In this document: positions 13,075 through 24,243 of the stretch, one piece after another | Numbering within the stretch: position 1 is the first letter of the stretch | Layout of the letters: each line of letters starts with the position of its first letter | Origin: Diatrype stigma | Taxonomy: Eukaryota > Ascomycota > Sordariomycetes > Xylariales > Diatrypaceae | Reading direction: 5' to 3' | Assembly (NCBI GenBank): GCA_022225965.2 | Contig: JAKJXP020000048.1 | Coordinates: 194,876-258,875, forward strand | Length of the DNA: 64,000 nt | The notes under the pieces: generated by a model | What the model saw: the letters and a program-made list of their open reading frames with translations, nothing else | The model's database searches: none | What the model was told of the DNA's origin: nothing | Program-made: the position numbers and the translations under genes

Positions 13075-14063
13075 GTTTATCTTAACTGTATTATCGCATC
13101 GATTACGTAATAATGGCGCAGCTGGATAATATTAATAAATATCCGATAGCAATAAATAAAAGTATTATTAGGTTTATTTAAAGCTAATATTATTTTAAAA
13201 TCGAACGAAATATAATAATAACGTAATAATAATTATAATAAAATAAAACTAAAGAAAATAATATAATAAAAGCAAGTATTAAATTAAAAAGATTAATCGA
13301 TTATATTATTTAAAAGAGGATATAATAGAAATTATTAATAGAATTACTAACGCCTATAACGAAGAAAACGCGAATCGTAACCGACGAGAATTTAATACAT
13401 TAATTACACTTAAAAACCTTAAGAATATCGTTTATAATATCGAGAAACTTTTTAAAAAAAGCTATTAGGTAATAAAACGATAAGCAAATAAGATAACGCG
13501 TTTTAGGCCGTTATAATAACGGATAATATAAATAGCAATAACGTATAAAAGTTAAAATTAATAGTTTTAAATAAATAAAGCCGAAAAGAAATAATTAAAA
13601 CAAAAAGAATTACTAATAAATTTAAATTACGAATATCGATAAATATAATAAAAGCAGTTAATTTCGTTATAATTACGAAAAAAGCGATAATAACGCGTCG
13701 CTTATATAGCGGCGACGTAATATTTACGTTTAAAGAAACGGTAATAAAATATAAACCAAAAAAGAACTAGATTTATGCCGCATTCGATACGTAAAGAAAG
13801 CGTTTTAATACATTATTTATCATTATTATAAAAGGCTTATCGAATAAAAAATTTATAAATACTTATATATAAAAGAAAGAACTTATTAAGAAATTTAAAG
13901 ATACGTTTTAATAAGTAATAAGGTAATATTAATATTTATATAAAGCTAAAAAGTAAAATACGTTATATTAATAATAAGAATTAATAAGTTTAAAACGATA
14001 TAATAGCTATATAAAAGCGGCTTAATATGAAAAGTTTAAATATTTAAATACGAATCGTTTCAT

Positions 14064-14652
14064 TATAAAGAAATGCCAAGAAATTAGCGATTCCGTTAAT
14101 AACCTTTTATATAGCTGCAGTATAAAAGATTAATAATATTTGCACAAGTTATGCAAATAGCCCCTTATTCGCTCTTAAGTAGGTATGCCGCCCGGTGCGC
14201 CCATACCCTTACACTATTTCCCCCTCCACTAGCCATCGTTTCGGCGGCTTAAGCTAGCTGGCAGGCTGGAAAAGTGCAGACATTTTAAGCACGTTAAACC
14301 CCCAAATATACAAGTGTTGCCAATTCCGGAATGGCCTCTTGGGCTTGCCTTGGTAATTACGCACTGACCGCCCAGCTAGGTGGTCCCTAGCTAGCTCGCC
14401 GTCAGCCACTTGCGTTTATAAGCGGAAAGGAGGTCCAAAGCCAGCCTGGGGCTCGAACCCAGGCGCATGGAAGCTCCATTCACCCAACTTGTGCAAATAC
14501 AATGTAAAGGAATGCCAAGGGGCTAGCCATTCCGTTAATAATCTTCCATACAGCTGCGATATAAAAGATTAACAGTATTTGCATAAGTTCAGCAAATAGC
14601 CCCTTATTCGCCTTTAAGTAAATATGTCCCCCGATATGTCTATATTTTTATA
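14064..14652 (+). mobile_element. Miniature LTR element (TRIM-B family) with unmutated core
   Basis: Direct repeats of 150 bp (14064-14213 and 14503-14652) flank a 289-bp core. The LTR runs from TGTAAAGG to CCCTTACA. The purine tract GGAGGGGGAAA on the minus strand abuts the left LTR, suggesting the element's true sense is minus. The stretch of about 14,150-14,560 is GC-balanced, while both outer LTR portions and the flanks are AT-rich and RIP-mutated. The core contains a T-arm-like hairpin (CCTGG...CCAGG around TTCGAGC, minus strand, about 14,440-14,465). A mutated relative lies at 9,571-10,155. It sits in the upstream part of the Gypsy relic. Confidence 0.75.
14137..14499. repeat. 14-bp inverted repeat bounding the unmutated TRIM-B core
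   Basis: TATTTGCACAAGTT at 14137-14150 is repeated exactly in inverse orientation as AACTTGTGCAAATA at 14486-14499. The first copy is inside the left LTR, the second at the end of the core, so it is an internal feature of the family rather than a separate insertion. Confidence 0.6.
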
Positions 14653-15239
14653 TTTTCGTATTATAAATTTCCTTATACTTTGCCGTATAAATAGCGTATT
14701 AATTAATAATATATAATTTTAATAATTTATTATTATAACGAATATATTTCGTTTTATAATCGAAACCGACTTATAACTTTAAGCATTAATCGAAAACGTT
14801 ATAAATTAAATATTTAATACTTTCTTTCGAAATATTTTAATATAAAATAATATTTTAAATTTAAACGTATTATAAAGACGATTACGAAACGTTTATAATT
14901 AAATAACGGAAATACCGTAATTATAACGAATTTTTAACGAAAACATTTAAGAATACTTAAATAAAGAACCTTTAATTACGATAAAACAAATTTTAAAATA
15001 ACTTTCTTTAAAATATTACGAGCTAATTAAAGCCTTTCTTTTATACGAAAGTAAAACGTTATTCTTTTACCGTTTATATATTTATAAAATAAAACTGGTC
15101 TTTAATTAAATCCTTTTATATAACCGATTTTGCTCGATATTTTCTAAGGAATTATTAATAATTAAAAAGTATATTACCGACTATTTAAAAAAATGATTCT
15201 TTCGGGTTAATATTCTTTTTATAACGATATCGATTTTGC

Positions 15240-15600
15240 TTATAAAGAAACTTAAAGATGGAATTCGTATTTGCGTAAATTATAAGAGATTTAATAATGT
15301 TACCGTTAAAAACAAATATTTTATTTCGTTAATTCGAAAAATTTTAAATAACCTTTATTAAATAAAAGTTTATATTAAGCTTAATATTATTACGGCGTTT
15401 AATCGATTTCGAATCACCCTTGGAAACGAATAAAAAATAGCGTTTATTATAAAGTTTGGTTTTTTCGAAAATTAAATAATTAACTTTAATATAACCGGCG
15501 TTTCGAATTCGTTTTAATATTATATTAACGATATTTTATTTAACTTATTAAACCGATACGTTAGAACGTACTTAAACGACATCTTAATATATAGCAAATT
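15240..15600 (+). pseudogene. Gypsy reverse transcriptase fragment
   Basis: Stop-interrupted translation follows the RT palm: KLKDGIRICVNYKRFN, then KNKYFISLI, then TAFNRFRI, and the catalytic box as YLNDILIYSK with its codons at 15,569-15,580. The first aspartate of the YxDD box reads as asparagine, a G-to-A change. Non-functional. Confidence 0.8.
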
Positions 15601-15929
15601 TAAAACAAAGAATATATACCTATAATACGTTCGAAAAACTCTTATTCGCTTAACGAACGTTAGCCTTACGATAAATATCCGGAAATATAAATTTAACGTA
15701 ACGAAAACGAAATATTTAAAACTTATTATATTAATAAACGGCATTTAAATAAATTTAAAAGAAGTCGAATTAATTAAAAGCTAAAGGCCGCTTAAAATGT
15801 TATGCGAATTATAACGATTTTTAAGATTTACGAATTTTTATCGTCGCTTTATTAAAGGCTTCTTAATATTAATTCGTTTTTTAACGGCTTTAATAAGCAA
15901 AGACAAATAATTAGGATATCCTTTAAATG

Positions 15930-16080
15930 TCGCAATAGCGGCGTTTTAACGGTTAAAAAACGCCTTTCGCGACGCATTCGTATTTGCATATTACGATTTT
16001 AAACGCCGTACTGTCTTAAAAATAAACGCCTTTAATTACGCATTAAAAGTATCCTTTTATAATACGATTTATAAAGGAAA
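15930..16080 (+). pseudogene. Gypsy RNase H fragment
   Basis: The reading RLKNAFRDAFVFAYYDFKRR followed by TVLKINAFNYALK matches the start of the Gypsy RNase H-like domain, with the first catalytic aspartate of the family replaced by asparagine. It directly follows the RT fragment on the same strand. Confidence 0.7.
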
Positions 16081-16872
16081 TTACGCCTTATTGCCTTTTT
16101 TTCGGCAAAATATAGCCCGACGGAATGTAATTACGAAATTTACGATAAGAACTTTTCGTTATTATTAAAGCGTTCGAAAGATAAAACGCTTTAAGTTATA
16201 AAATACCGAAAAACCGGTCGAAATAATTATAAACTATAAAACCTTATAATATTTCATTATTATTAAGCTATTAAATTAACGTTAAATCCGATGATTAAAG
16301 TTTTTTAGCGACTTTAGGTTTTAAATTACTTATAAACCCGGCAATAAAACAACCATTTTAAACGCATTTTCTCGATTTTCCGGCAATAAACCAGCAAATT
16401 ATTATAATCTTAAAAATAAAAAAATAACTTATCGATACCGTATCTTATTATTTTTAAAACGTTAAGTATTTTTATAATGTTTTACCTTAAATGTTAATAA
16501 ATTAATTAATATCTTAATTAATAAAACTTATAACGCATTGTTTTTAATAAAAAACCCTTTTTAAGTTATAATAAATCCTTAATAAAAAAGTTTAATTAAA
16601 GGTTTAAGAAATAAATAAGGATTATTAAAGCCAATTACATAACGATTTAAAGGTAAATTTATATTAAAAATAAGTTATTTATATTTTCGAATAAAGCTTT
16701 TTGTTTATAAATTCTTTATCGAATTTATAATTTCATATTTTAAGATTATTTAAAATAAAGAAACATATACGACCGTTTTCGTTATACTTATTTTTAATTA
16801 AAACCTTTCCGAAATATAACCGTTTTCGTTTAAGCTTATTACTTTTATAAACAAATTAAAAACTTTTATAAT

Positions 16873-17139
16873 TGCAATCAAATAATACGTTACTATATAG
16901 CTGCAGGCTTTTAGTTGTTTTTATCGGCTTTAGCTATACGGCCAAAGGCCCGAAGCCGAAGCCGGCACATATGGGCTTTGGTTCTCGGTTTATATAAAAA
17001 TGCTAATATATCCAGTTTTATATATAAATTCCTATATAAATAAGCAAACAAAGAAATATCTTTCTTTTTAGTTAAATTTATAACGCAAATGTTTTAATAC
17101 CGTATTAGCTAAAGTAAGGCCTTGGCCTTATTCTGGTTC
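16873..17139 (+). repeat. Family S LTR (267 bp)
   Basis: Starts TGCAATCAAATAATACG. Contains a GC-richer patch (GGCCCGAAGCCGAAGCCGGC, near 16,948) common to all four copies. Ends CTGGTTC. Confidence 0.75.
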
Positions 17140-18587
17140 ATTTAGCCGCTAATTATAAAATCAAAACCTTTACGACTCTTTCGATTTATAGTCTGATTTA
17201 TAAAAAAATACCTTTAACTTAGGCATTTTATTATATAAATCGGCTATTAAACTTATTTCTTATTTATTCTTTTAACTTCTTAATACGTATACGATGATTT
17301 TTCTGTTTTATTTTCGAAGATTTGCTAGGCAAGCCATGCCCGTACGCTAAGCACCGTCTTTGCTCTAACTGCTACTTCCGTCGTCGTCTTTCGAAGTTAC
17401 TTCTTTTTTAATTAACCAGATTCCGACAATTCCCTTTATAATTTGGGTGGTATTCCGTTTAAGCGCCGTTATAAGTAACGATATGGAATTTCCCCTTTTG
17501 ACAGCCCATATGGGAGGTCTTTATTACCACTTATTATTATTCGAGTTTCGGCCTTTCTTATCGGTTCTGTTTAGTTTTATAGATTTCTGCCCACTAATTA
17601 GATAATTCCTAACAGCTTTTTCATATAAGTTATATAAAAAGTACGTTTAATGTTCGATCGGTGCCTTTATTGCCGGTAATTTATACGATGTTTTACACCG
17701 CAGCCTTTAGTATTTCTTATAATAAAGATTTTTCTTATTTATATAATTCCTATTTTTTCTTTTATTTAATTAAATGTTTTTTATTCTTTTCTTATATATT
17801 TTAATATAAATAACATTCATCGAAATATTTTCGATATTTCCGTTAACGACATTTAATTATTATCTCTTATTATCGATTTAGCTATTTTAAAGCTTTTATT
17901 ATATAACTGCTTAGTTATTATAAAGCTTTTATAATATAATAACCGGCCCGTTATTAGCAGCTAGCGTATTATTAGTTCTTTATTAATACTTATTCTTTAT
18001 TCGAAGTTATTACTTAATTACTTTATATTTATTTATTAATATCTTATTATATTAATCGTTTTAAATTAAAGGATTTTATATATATTATATTAACAATTAC
18101 GACTTATTTAATATTTCGAAACTTAAATTACGATAAAGTTAAAATCTAATTTTTCGTAGCTATAAATAAAAATTAATAAAAAAAGATTTAAAATAAAAGG
18201 GATTTATATAAATACCGAGCCGCATTATAAAAATAAGTACATATTAAACGAGATTTTATATGTTATAATTCTAAGAAATAAAAAGATTAGATATATCCTT
18301 ATTCGGTATAACCGAAAGAAGTAAAGGTTTTATATATTTAAACAGCCGGCTTTTAAGGCGATTTATTCGAAAGGAGGCTATTAAAAAGGGTTAAGCCATT
18401 AGGGCAGCCCATTAATCGAGACGGTTTTGCATATTTTGCCTTATGTTTTATATGCCCCTCTTGTGTTAAAAAGTTCAGTATAACATGCGGCGTAAATTCT
18501 TTATATATTATTTCGTTATCTTTTTGCTTTTTTGTTATTTTATTCTCGAATCCGCTGTTGCCAGCTTATATTTAAAAAAGGGAGGTT

Positions 18588-18854
18588 TGCAATTAGGCAG
18601 TGCATTGCTATATAGCTATAGGCTTTTAGTTGTTTCTATCGGCTTTGGCTATATGGCCGAAGGCCCGAAGCCGAAGCCGGCACATATGGGCTTTGGTTCT
18701 CGGTTTATATAAGGATGTTAATACGTTTAGTTTTATATATAGATTTCCATATAAATAAGCAAACAAAAAAACATCTTTTTCTTTAATTAAGTTTATAACA
18801 CAAATGTTTTAATACCATATTAGCTAAAGTAAGGCCTTTATTTTATTCTAGTTT
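18588..18854 (+). repeat. Family S LTR (267 bp)
   Basis: Starts TGCAATTAGGCAGTGC and carries the same GGCCCGAAGCCGAAGCCGGC patch. This is the best preserved copy. A short open frame across its start (18,485-18,712) is only LTR sequence, not a gene. Confidence 0.75.
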
Positions 18855-18859
18855 GTAAT

Positions 18860-19270
18860 TTAATTATTAAAGTTTTTAATTCCTTATTAGTTTCGTTTCG
18901 TCTTTGGTTTAATATTTCCGTTAATTACGTAAAATCATTTTTCTCTTATATTTATAACGGCATTATATACGAATACGTCCTGGTTGTAATTAATAAATTA
19001 ACGAAAATGCGCCATTACGTATCCGTTTTCGATACGAAAACTAAAACTTTCGAAAATGTCTTCATAATTTAAATTTATAAATTTTACGAAATCCTTAATA
19101 CGATTATATTTAATAAGGGTATATAATTCGTTTTTACGTTTTAAAATAAGCTTAATTTCTAAATAAGCGTTAATTTATATCATTTATTAATACATTAGTT
19201 TAAATCCGATAATTAAACGGAAATTATTAATAACGTTATAAAATAATATTTCCCCTTTTATTATTTCTTT
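18860..19270 (+). pseudogene. Gypsy integrase fragment
   Basis: Right after the nested element the frame resumes with LLKFLIPY...FGLIFPLIT, then VVINKLTKMRHYVSVF and NTIIFNKGI. This matches the spacing of the integrase core (family VVVDRLTK and a DRG-Q-F block). Catalytic aspartates are mutated to asparagine and stops interrupt the frame. Confidence 0.75.
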
Positions 19271-19799
19271 TATTAAAACAGTTAAGTCGATTAGCTTTTA
19301 TTAACGAAATTCGTGAAAGTAATGCCGTTTCGGAAATAACTAATGTATTTCTTTTTAATTAGAACTTTTATTTAAAAATAAATACAAAATTAAATCGCTT
19401 TATTATCGCTTTTAAAACGTTAATTCGTTAATAGAAATTCCATAACGTTATTATCGTAGCCGATAAAATTGAAAAACTCTTAGCAATAATTAGGTCTTTT
19501 ATAATAAAGTCTTAAAAACGTTAAGGTAAAAATGCAAACCGATATCGAACCGACGCCGGTATATTTAAAATAAAAAACTAAATTTAGGTTAATATTAAGA
19601 ATATTAAAACAGGTCGACTTATAAAAAAACTAAATAATAAATAAATAAGCTTTTCTTTTATTACGAAAACATATAAACGAGTCGTAATTCTTTAAATACT
19701 TAATTATTTCTGAATTCTTTCAGTTTTTCATATTTTATTAATTTAACGGCATTAATAAGGCTTTTCCGATTAAAAAGCCATTAACTAAAAACTAAATCG

Positions 19800-22260
19800 G
19801 CGAATCGAAAACGTTATAATATCGCAAAATAAAAAGAATAAAAAATAAAACAATAATATTTTACTAAAATCCTTAATTGTCGGTATATATAAATAAAGCT
19901 ATAATACTGAATAAAATAGCCGGTTTCGTATTATCCATTTAAACCGGCCCGGAATTATTAATAATGCGACGGTAATATAATAGACTTTTATAAAAAGAAA
20001 TTTATTAAGCCGAACCTTTTAAATTAGTAAGTATAGCCCGAAAAAACCGCGGCCTTAAATTATAATTAATAAATTATAAAATAAAGAAACGAAAAAAAGA
20101 ATCTTTACTTATATTAACCCAAAAGATTTAATAAGCCGTAAAACAATTTATATTAAGAAAAATAAAACAAAAAAAAGAAACCGCAATTAAAAGACCGAAA
20201 TTAAATTATAAAAGCTAAAACAAAACCGAAACGATAATTAATTAGTCATAAATTAACGTTAAAACATTAGCAAAATGCAGCCTAATATATTAGTATACAT
20301 AGAAACCGGCAAAAGAAAAACGAATTATCACTTAATAAGCGGCGAAATCGAATGGAAATATCATTATATCGTCGTTCGCTTAATTACGGCCGAATTTCGT
20401 AATTAGAATTAGCTTTATTTGCTAATAAAAAACGCATTTAATAATCGTTTAAATTTGCTAACCGGCGTCGCCGAATACGAAACGCGATTCGATAACGACC
20501 TTTTAAGTCGCTTAAGTATCGTTATTTTATTATTCTTTCGTTAATTAATTAAAAACGAAACAAATACGAAACAAAGTATTTACGTCGTAAGCGTAAAAAA
20601 CGGGATTTTATATTTACATTAAAATATAATACGCGATAATTTAAGTAATATATACATTCGAAATTTAAATATTTTATAATTAATTTAATATTAATACGGC
20701 ATTAAACGATTAAAAAATAAAACATATCCGTTTTTTTTAGCGCCGGTTTTACTGATAGCAATACGATAAGCCTTTTCGGCCGCCTTAAAGGCAACGCAAA
20801 CGCGAAATATAATCGTAACGATAGCAGCCCGAACGTTATTCGGATAAATACGGACGAATTTATTTGCGAAATTTAAAAACGGATTATTATTATTATCGTT
20901 ATCGTTTTAAATAATGTCGAAATAAATAATCGGCTTAATATAAAAAAATAAACAAATCCGCTTAATTACTTTATATTTTAAATAACGCTTAAATATAAAA
21001 TTATTAATAAATAAATTTTATATTATTTATAAAACGTTATTAAAATGCCCATTAAATTTATGAATTTATAAAAGTATTTATAATCGATATATAATAAATA
21101 TATAAACGTCGGCATTTTGTTATTAATTATAACGAAATGGTTTATAATATGCCGAAAACATTTTATATATGGCGATTTCGCCCAAAAAGGCAAAGCGAAG
21201 GCGATATAAAAACGAAAAGGCATAATATCGGCGCGGTAATAATATCGATAAGTAAATAAATAAACGGAAAACAAACGAAGCGACAAAACGAACGCGAATA
21301 TTAATCGGTCGGAAATAAAACGGCGGAATAATTACGATTCGGCGAATCCTAAAGGAAAAAACCAAAATTATAAAATAATAATATTATTAACGTATTTATA
21401 TCTTAAACGCGGAACTTTATAATTATTAATTAAATATATAAATATATAACTATTATAATAATACGTTATTTAAAACAGGTATTTATTTTCGAATCCGATT
21501 TAGCGTTTCGAATTAACAAAAAGCACGAAATTAAGTAGGTTATTAAAATATACGTTATTCGGAATAGGTATTTTTCTTTCGGATCCGGCTTAGCGCTATT
21601 AGATATATTTCGAATTAATACCAAATTATAACCAGAATATTTCTTTTTCGTCCCTTAATAACCTAAAAGATTATTTTTAAGAAATAATTAAAAACAATTA
21701 CTTAATAAAAGAAAGCTTATTATTACGGTATTAAATATATAACTTCCGATTCGGTTTTATATCGTTATATATAAAAAAACGTTTCGTTCTTTTTAATTTA
21801 AACCTTTTTTTCTCGTATAATAATAATTATATCTTTTTAATATTATATTTGCTTAAAACCGTAATACCTTTTATAATTTAAAATAAAAGTTTATTAATAA
21901 TGAAAAATATAAATAATAAATAATTACAATTAATAATCGTTAAAATAATTATAATAAAAAGATAATAACGAAAAAAAAAATATATACCGTTAATAAAATA
22001 TTCGAATATAATATACGTATTTATTAAGAAATTAAAATAATAAAGAATAAAGAAAAGATCCGATTAGTTATTATAAAGTTATTATTAATTATATTTATAA
22101 AATATATAAATCTTATTAAAAACTTTATATTAATAAAGAACTTATATAATAAATTATATAATAATCTTTTTAAATAAAAATAATTTCTTTATAATTATTT
22201 TAATATTATTATATTAAATTCATATAATAATTCATATATAATAACTTAATAACTAGCGGG
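19800..22260. other. AT-rich degraded repeat sequence up to the island boundary
   Basis: No domain is recognised. Overlapping open stretches on the minus strand at 21,023-21,365 have no family resemblance and strongly biased composition. Base composition switches abruptly to balanced at about 22,260-22,330. Confidence 0.4.
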
Positions 22261-22459
22261 TTAAGAAGCTATGTATAAAGTGATAAATAAGTAATTTTAA
22301 AAACACGATAAGTAAGTGCTATAATACGACATATCGTTACCTAAGTGTCTTTTATGTCTTTAAATGTATCTCAATACGCTGCCGTATGCCACTGAGGTAA
22401 GGCTTTAAGCCCTAGCATGCACAGTAGAAAGGCCGCACTGTTGCCCAGTAGTCCAGGGG
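22261..22459. other. Transition from AT block to gene island
   Basis: Composition changes here. This is the 3' flank of the dioxygenase gene. No terminator or repeat was recognised. Confidence 0.3.
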
Positions 22460-23592
22460 TTAGACCGTAAGGGGTTCACCACCTCTGCTCTGCATCACGG
22501 CATCCTTTCTCGACAATGACATCGCCTTCTTCACTTCCCACTCCCAGGCGCTCAAGTTATTATCTTCCGTATCCTCGAGTTCATCGCCTATTTTACTCCT
22601 CATACTCGCGTCACGTTCCGGTCGGACAAGGAGCGCCAGGCTGTACCGGTCCACGTAGCGCTGCTCCCCCGGTGCATACCTGATGCGGTGCACGTTGCTG
22701 CGCAGTATCCCACCCGTCCATTGCACCATCGCGTCGCCGAGGTTGACGATCAAGCAACCGGGTTGCGGGCGGACCCAGCGCCATAAGTCTTCGTCTGATG
22801 CGGACCCGCCTGGAGCAAGGATTTGCAGGCCACCAACGATATTCGCCAGGAGCGTGATGGTGCCAAAGTCGGTGTGGTGGATCATGCTTGTCCGGGGCTC
22901 GTCTGCTGGTTCAGTGAACGCAAATGCCTTAATGATCCTAATGACAGTCCCGGACGGCTTGGTCGGCGGCTGTAAGGATGTGAAGGTGTCCGGCGGAAGA
23001 GAGAGCTGGGATGCCAATGTAGAGCTGATCGTCGCGACTATGTCTTGGCCATGCTTGAGGAAAGACGTGAAAAGGGAGATTTTACTACATACTACGGGCG
23101 GAAGCGGTTGCAACGGGGTGTTCCCCATTAAGCCATCTTGCCCTATGTTGAACCACTCGAATCGGTCTGGGGCGCCGGTCTCAATCTTGGCCTGACCACG
23201 CGGCTTAAAGCTGCTTGGGATGTGAGATTAGGGCCAGATAGTAAACAAGGAAAGTAAGGGAAGAAAATGACATGAATGCCATTAAATGGCACTCACCCTA
23301 AAAAGCTTCTTGGGATGTCGTGCAGATATTGCTGTTTAATGACATCAGAGAGGTTCATAACTTCCTTGCCTACGTCGAAAAGTTGGTCGATTATTTCCAT
23401 CAACATCTCGCCTAGCTTGTCCTCGCGCAGGTCAAGAAGAAAAAAGCCAAGCTCTTGACATGCGGCTAGCAGACGTTGACTGGTGTCTATATCACCCAAG
23501 TGTAAGCTCGCCAGCGAAATGGTGGACATGGGAATGGTGGGGACATCGTTAGGAAAGACGGGAACTTCATTAAAGAGTTTTTCGGACGCCAT
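22460..23592 (-). CDS. 2-oxoglutarate/Fe(II)-dependent dioxygenase (isopenicillin N synthase-like)
   Basis: Two exons, 23592-23297 and 23213-22460, with an 83-nt intron (GTGAGT donor, CCCTAATC branch) give 349 residues, typical of the family. The N-terminal DIOX_N part begins MASEKLFNEV; an ATG six codons upstream is possible. The family-typical PRGQ...TGAPDRFEWF stretch follows the junction. The iron ligands are visible as H212-x-D214 (HTDFGT) and H274 (VHRIRY), and the 2-oxoglutarate-binding R288-x-S290 (RYS) is present, so the enzyme should be active. Family members oxidise small metabolites (hydroxylation, desaturation, ring closure) in the cytosol; the substrate cannot be told. The gene is divergent from the DUF1365 gene across 651 bp. 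Its composition is normal despite surrounding RIP-degraded DNA, as expected of a single-copy gene. Confidence 0.9.
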
Positions 23593-24243
23593 GGTTAATA
23601 ACAATATCAATCAGGGCACAGGAAGGCTTCGTTCACCAAAAAAGTGTGCAGCTTGGAGCTTTCTAGTGAAGAAGCGGTGCGAGTTGTCAAGACCGCCGCC
23701 CGACCGCCCCCCCACTGTATTCCAGGCTTCGTGGTACAGTAACAGTGCCTTAGAAATCAGGGAAACGGGAGGGCATGTCCCGCATGTAACTAACAAGTAT
23801 TGTACATGCCGGTGGATATGCGGTCAACGGGCCATGTTCAAGTGCAATGAACAGCAGGTACATACGCGTACTGTAGGTAGTTTGTATGTCCCTGAAGTAC
23901 ACATAGGTATCATCCTAATAAATGAAAGCACACACTGTGATCGAAAGCACCAATTGCCAACCCCTGAAAATTTTGTTGGTGTTGAGCATGCTGTGGCCGG
24001 CTGGATGAGGGAATGGCACTCTACTGAGGGGTTGAAATAGAGCATATTACAAGTACCGATGCCTACTTCGGCTTGACTCTTCTTGCCTTCGATACCAACC
24101 AAGCCTCGGCCGATCAGTGACAGGATTCATCGATTCAATTCAACTTGACTAGATTCTAACTGCTACTTTTGACCAAACTCTGGCCGCTGACTTGCTTACG
24201 TAGGTTATTGTTGGAAACTACCTGGGCTGTTGATAGATAGGCA
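23593..24243. promoter_or_regulatory. Shared 651-bp intergenic region of a divergent gene pair
   Basis: Lies between the start codons of the minus-strand dioxygenase and the plus-strand DUF1365 gene, so it must hold both promoters. Short open frames on both strands here (for example 23,824-24,102 minus) have no family resemblance. No TATA box or specific operator is claimed. Confidence 0.5.

Larger units (their letters stand above)
16873..18854 (+). mobile_element. Short LTR element (family S), copy 1, nested in the Gypsy integrase
   Basis: Two 267-bp direct repeats (16873-17139 and 18588-18854) flank a 1.45-kb interior. ATAAT precedes and GTAAT follows the unit; a single G-to-A change explains the difference, so this is probably a 5-bp target duplication. 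The interior shares long stretches with the copy at 38,390-40,875, such as GGGATTTATATAAATACCGA. No RT or integrase is seen, so it looks non-autonomous. Orientation is arbitrary. Confidence 0.75.
13100..19800 (+). mobile_element. Ty3/Gypsy retrotransposon relic with nested insertions
   Basis: The plus strand carries, in order, RT (about 15,240-15,600), RNase H (about 15,930-16,080), zinc-finger/integrase start (about 16,530-16,872), then after a 1,982-bp nested LTR element the rest of the integrase (18,860-19,270) and an integrase C-terminal stretch (19,590-19,740). Sequence on both sides of the nested element reads as one integrase. All frames are broken by stops and AT-rich. Upstream sequence to about 13.1 kb is probably gag, carrying the nested TRIM-B copy. 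Outer limits are approximate and LTRs were not identified. Confidence 0.75.

Noticed and set aside
14380..14505. A complete tRNA gene on the minus strand of the TRIM-B core
   Set aside because: Only the T-arm is convincing. The expected anticodon arm is replaced by a short ATGGAGCTTCCAT hairpin and no acceptor pairing is seen.
18485..18712. A 75-codon open frame that could be a small secreted protein
   Set aside because: It runs into the family S LTR and its C-terminal half is the repeated GC patch; other copies do not keep it open.
21023..21365. Two overlapping minus-strand frames as a gene
   Set aside because: They overlap in different frames, have only AT-driven composition and no matching second copy was found.
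23824..24102. Minus-strand 92-codon frame upstream of the dioxygenase as an extra exon or gene
   Set aside because: No recognisable domain; the dioxygenase already has a complete N-terminus downstream of it.
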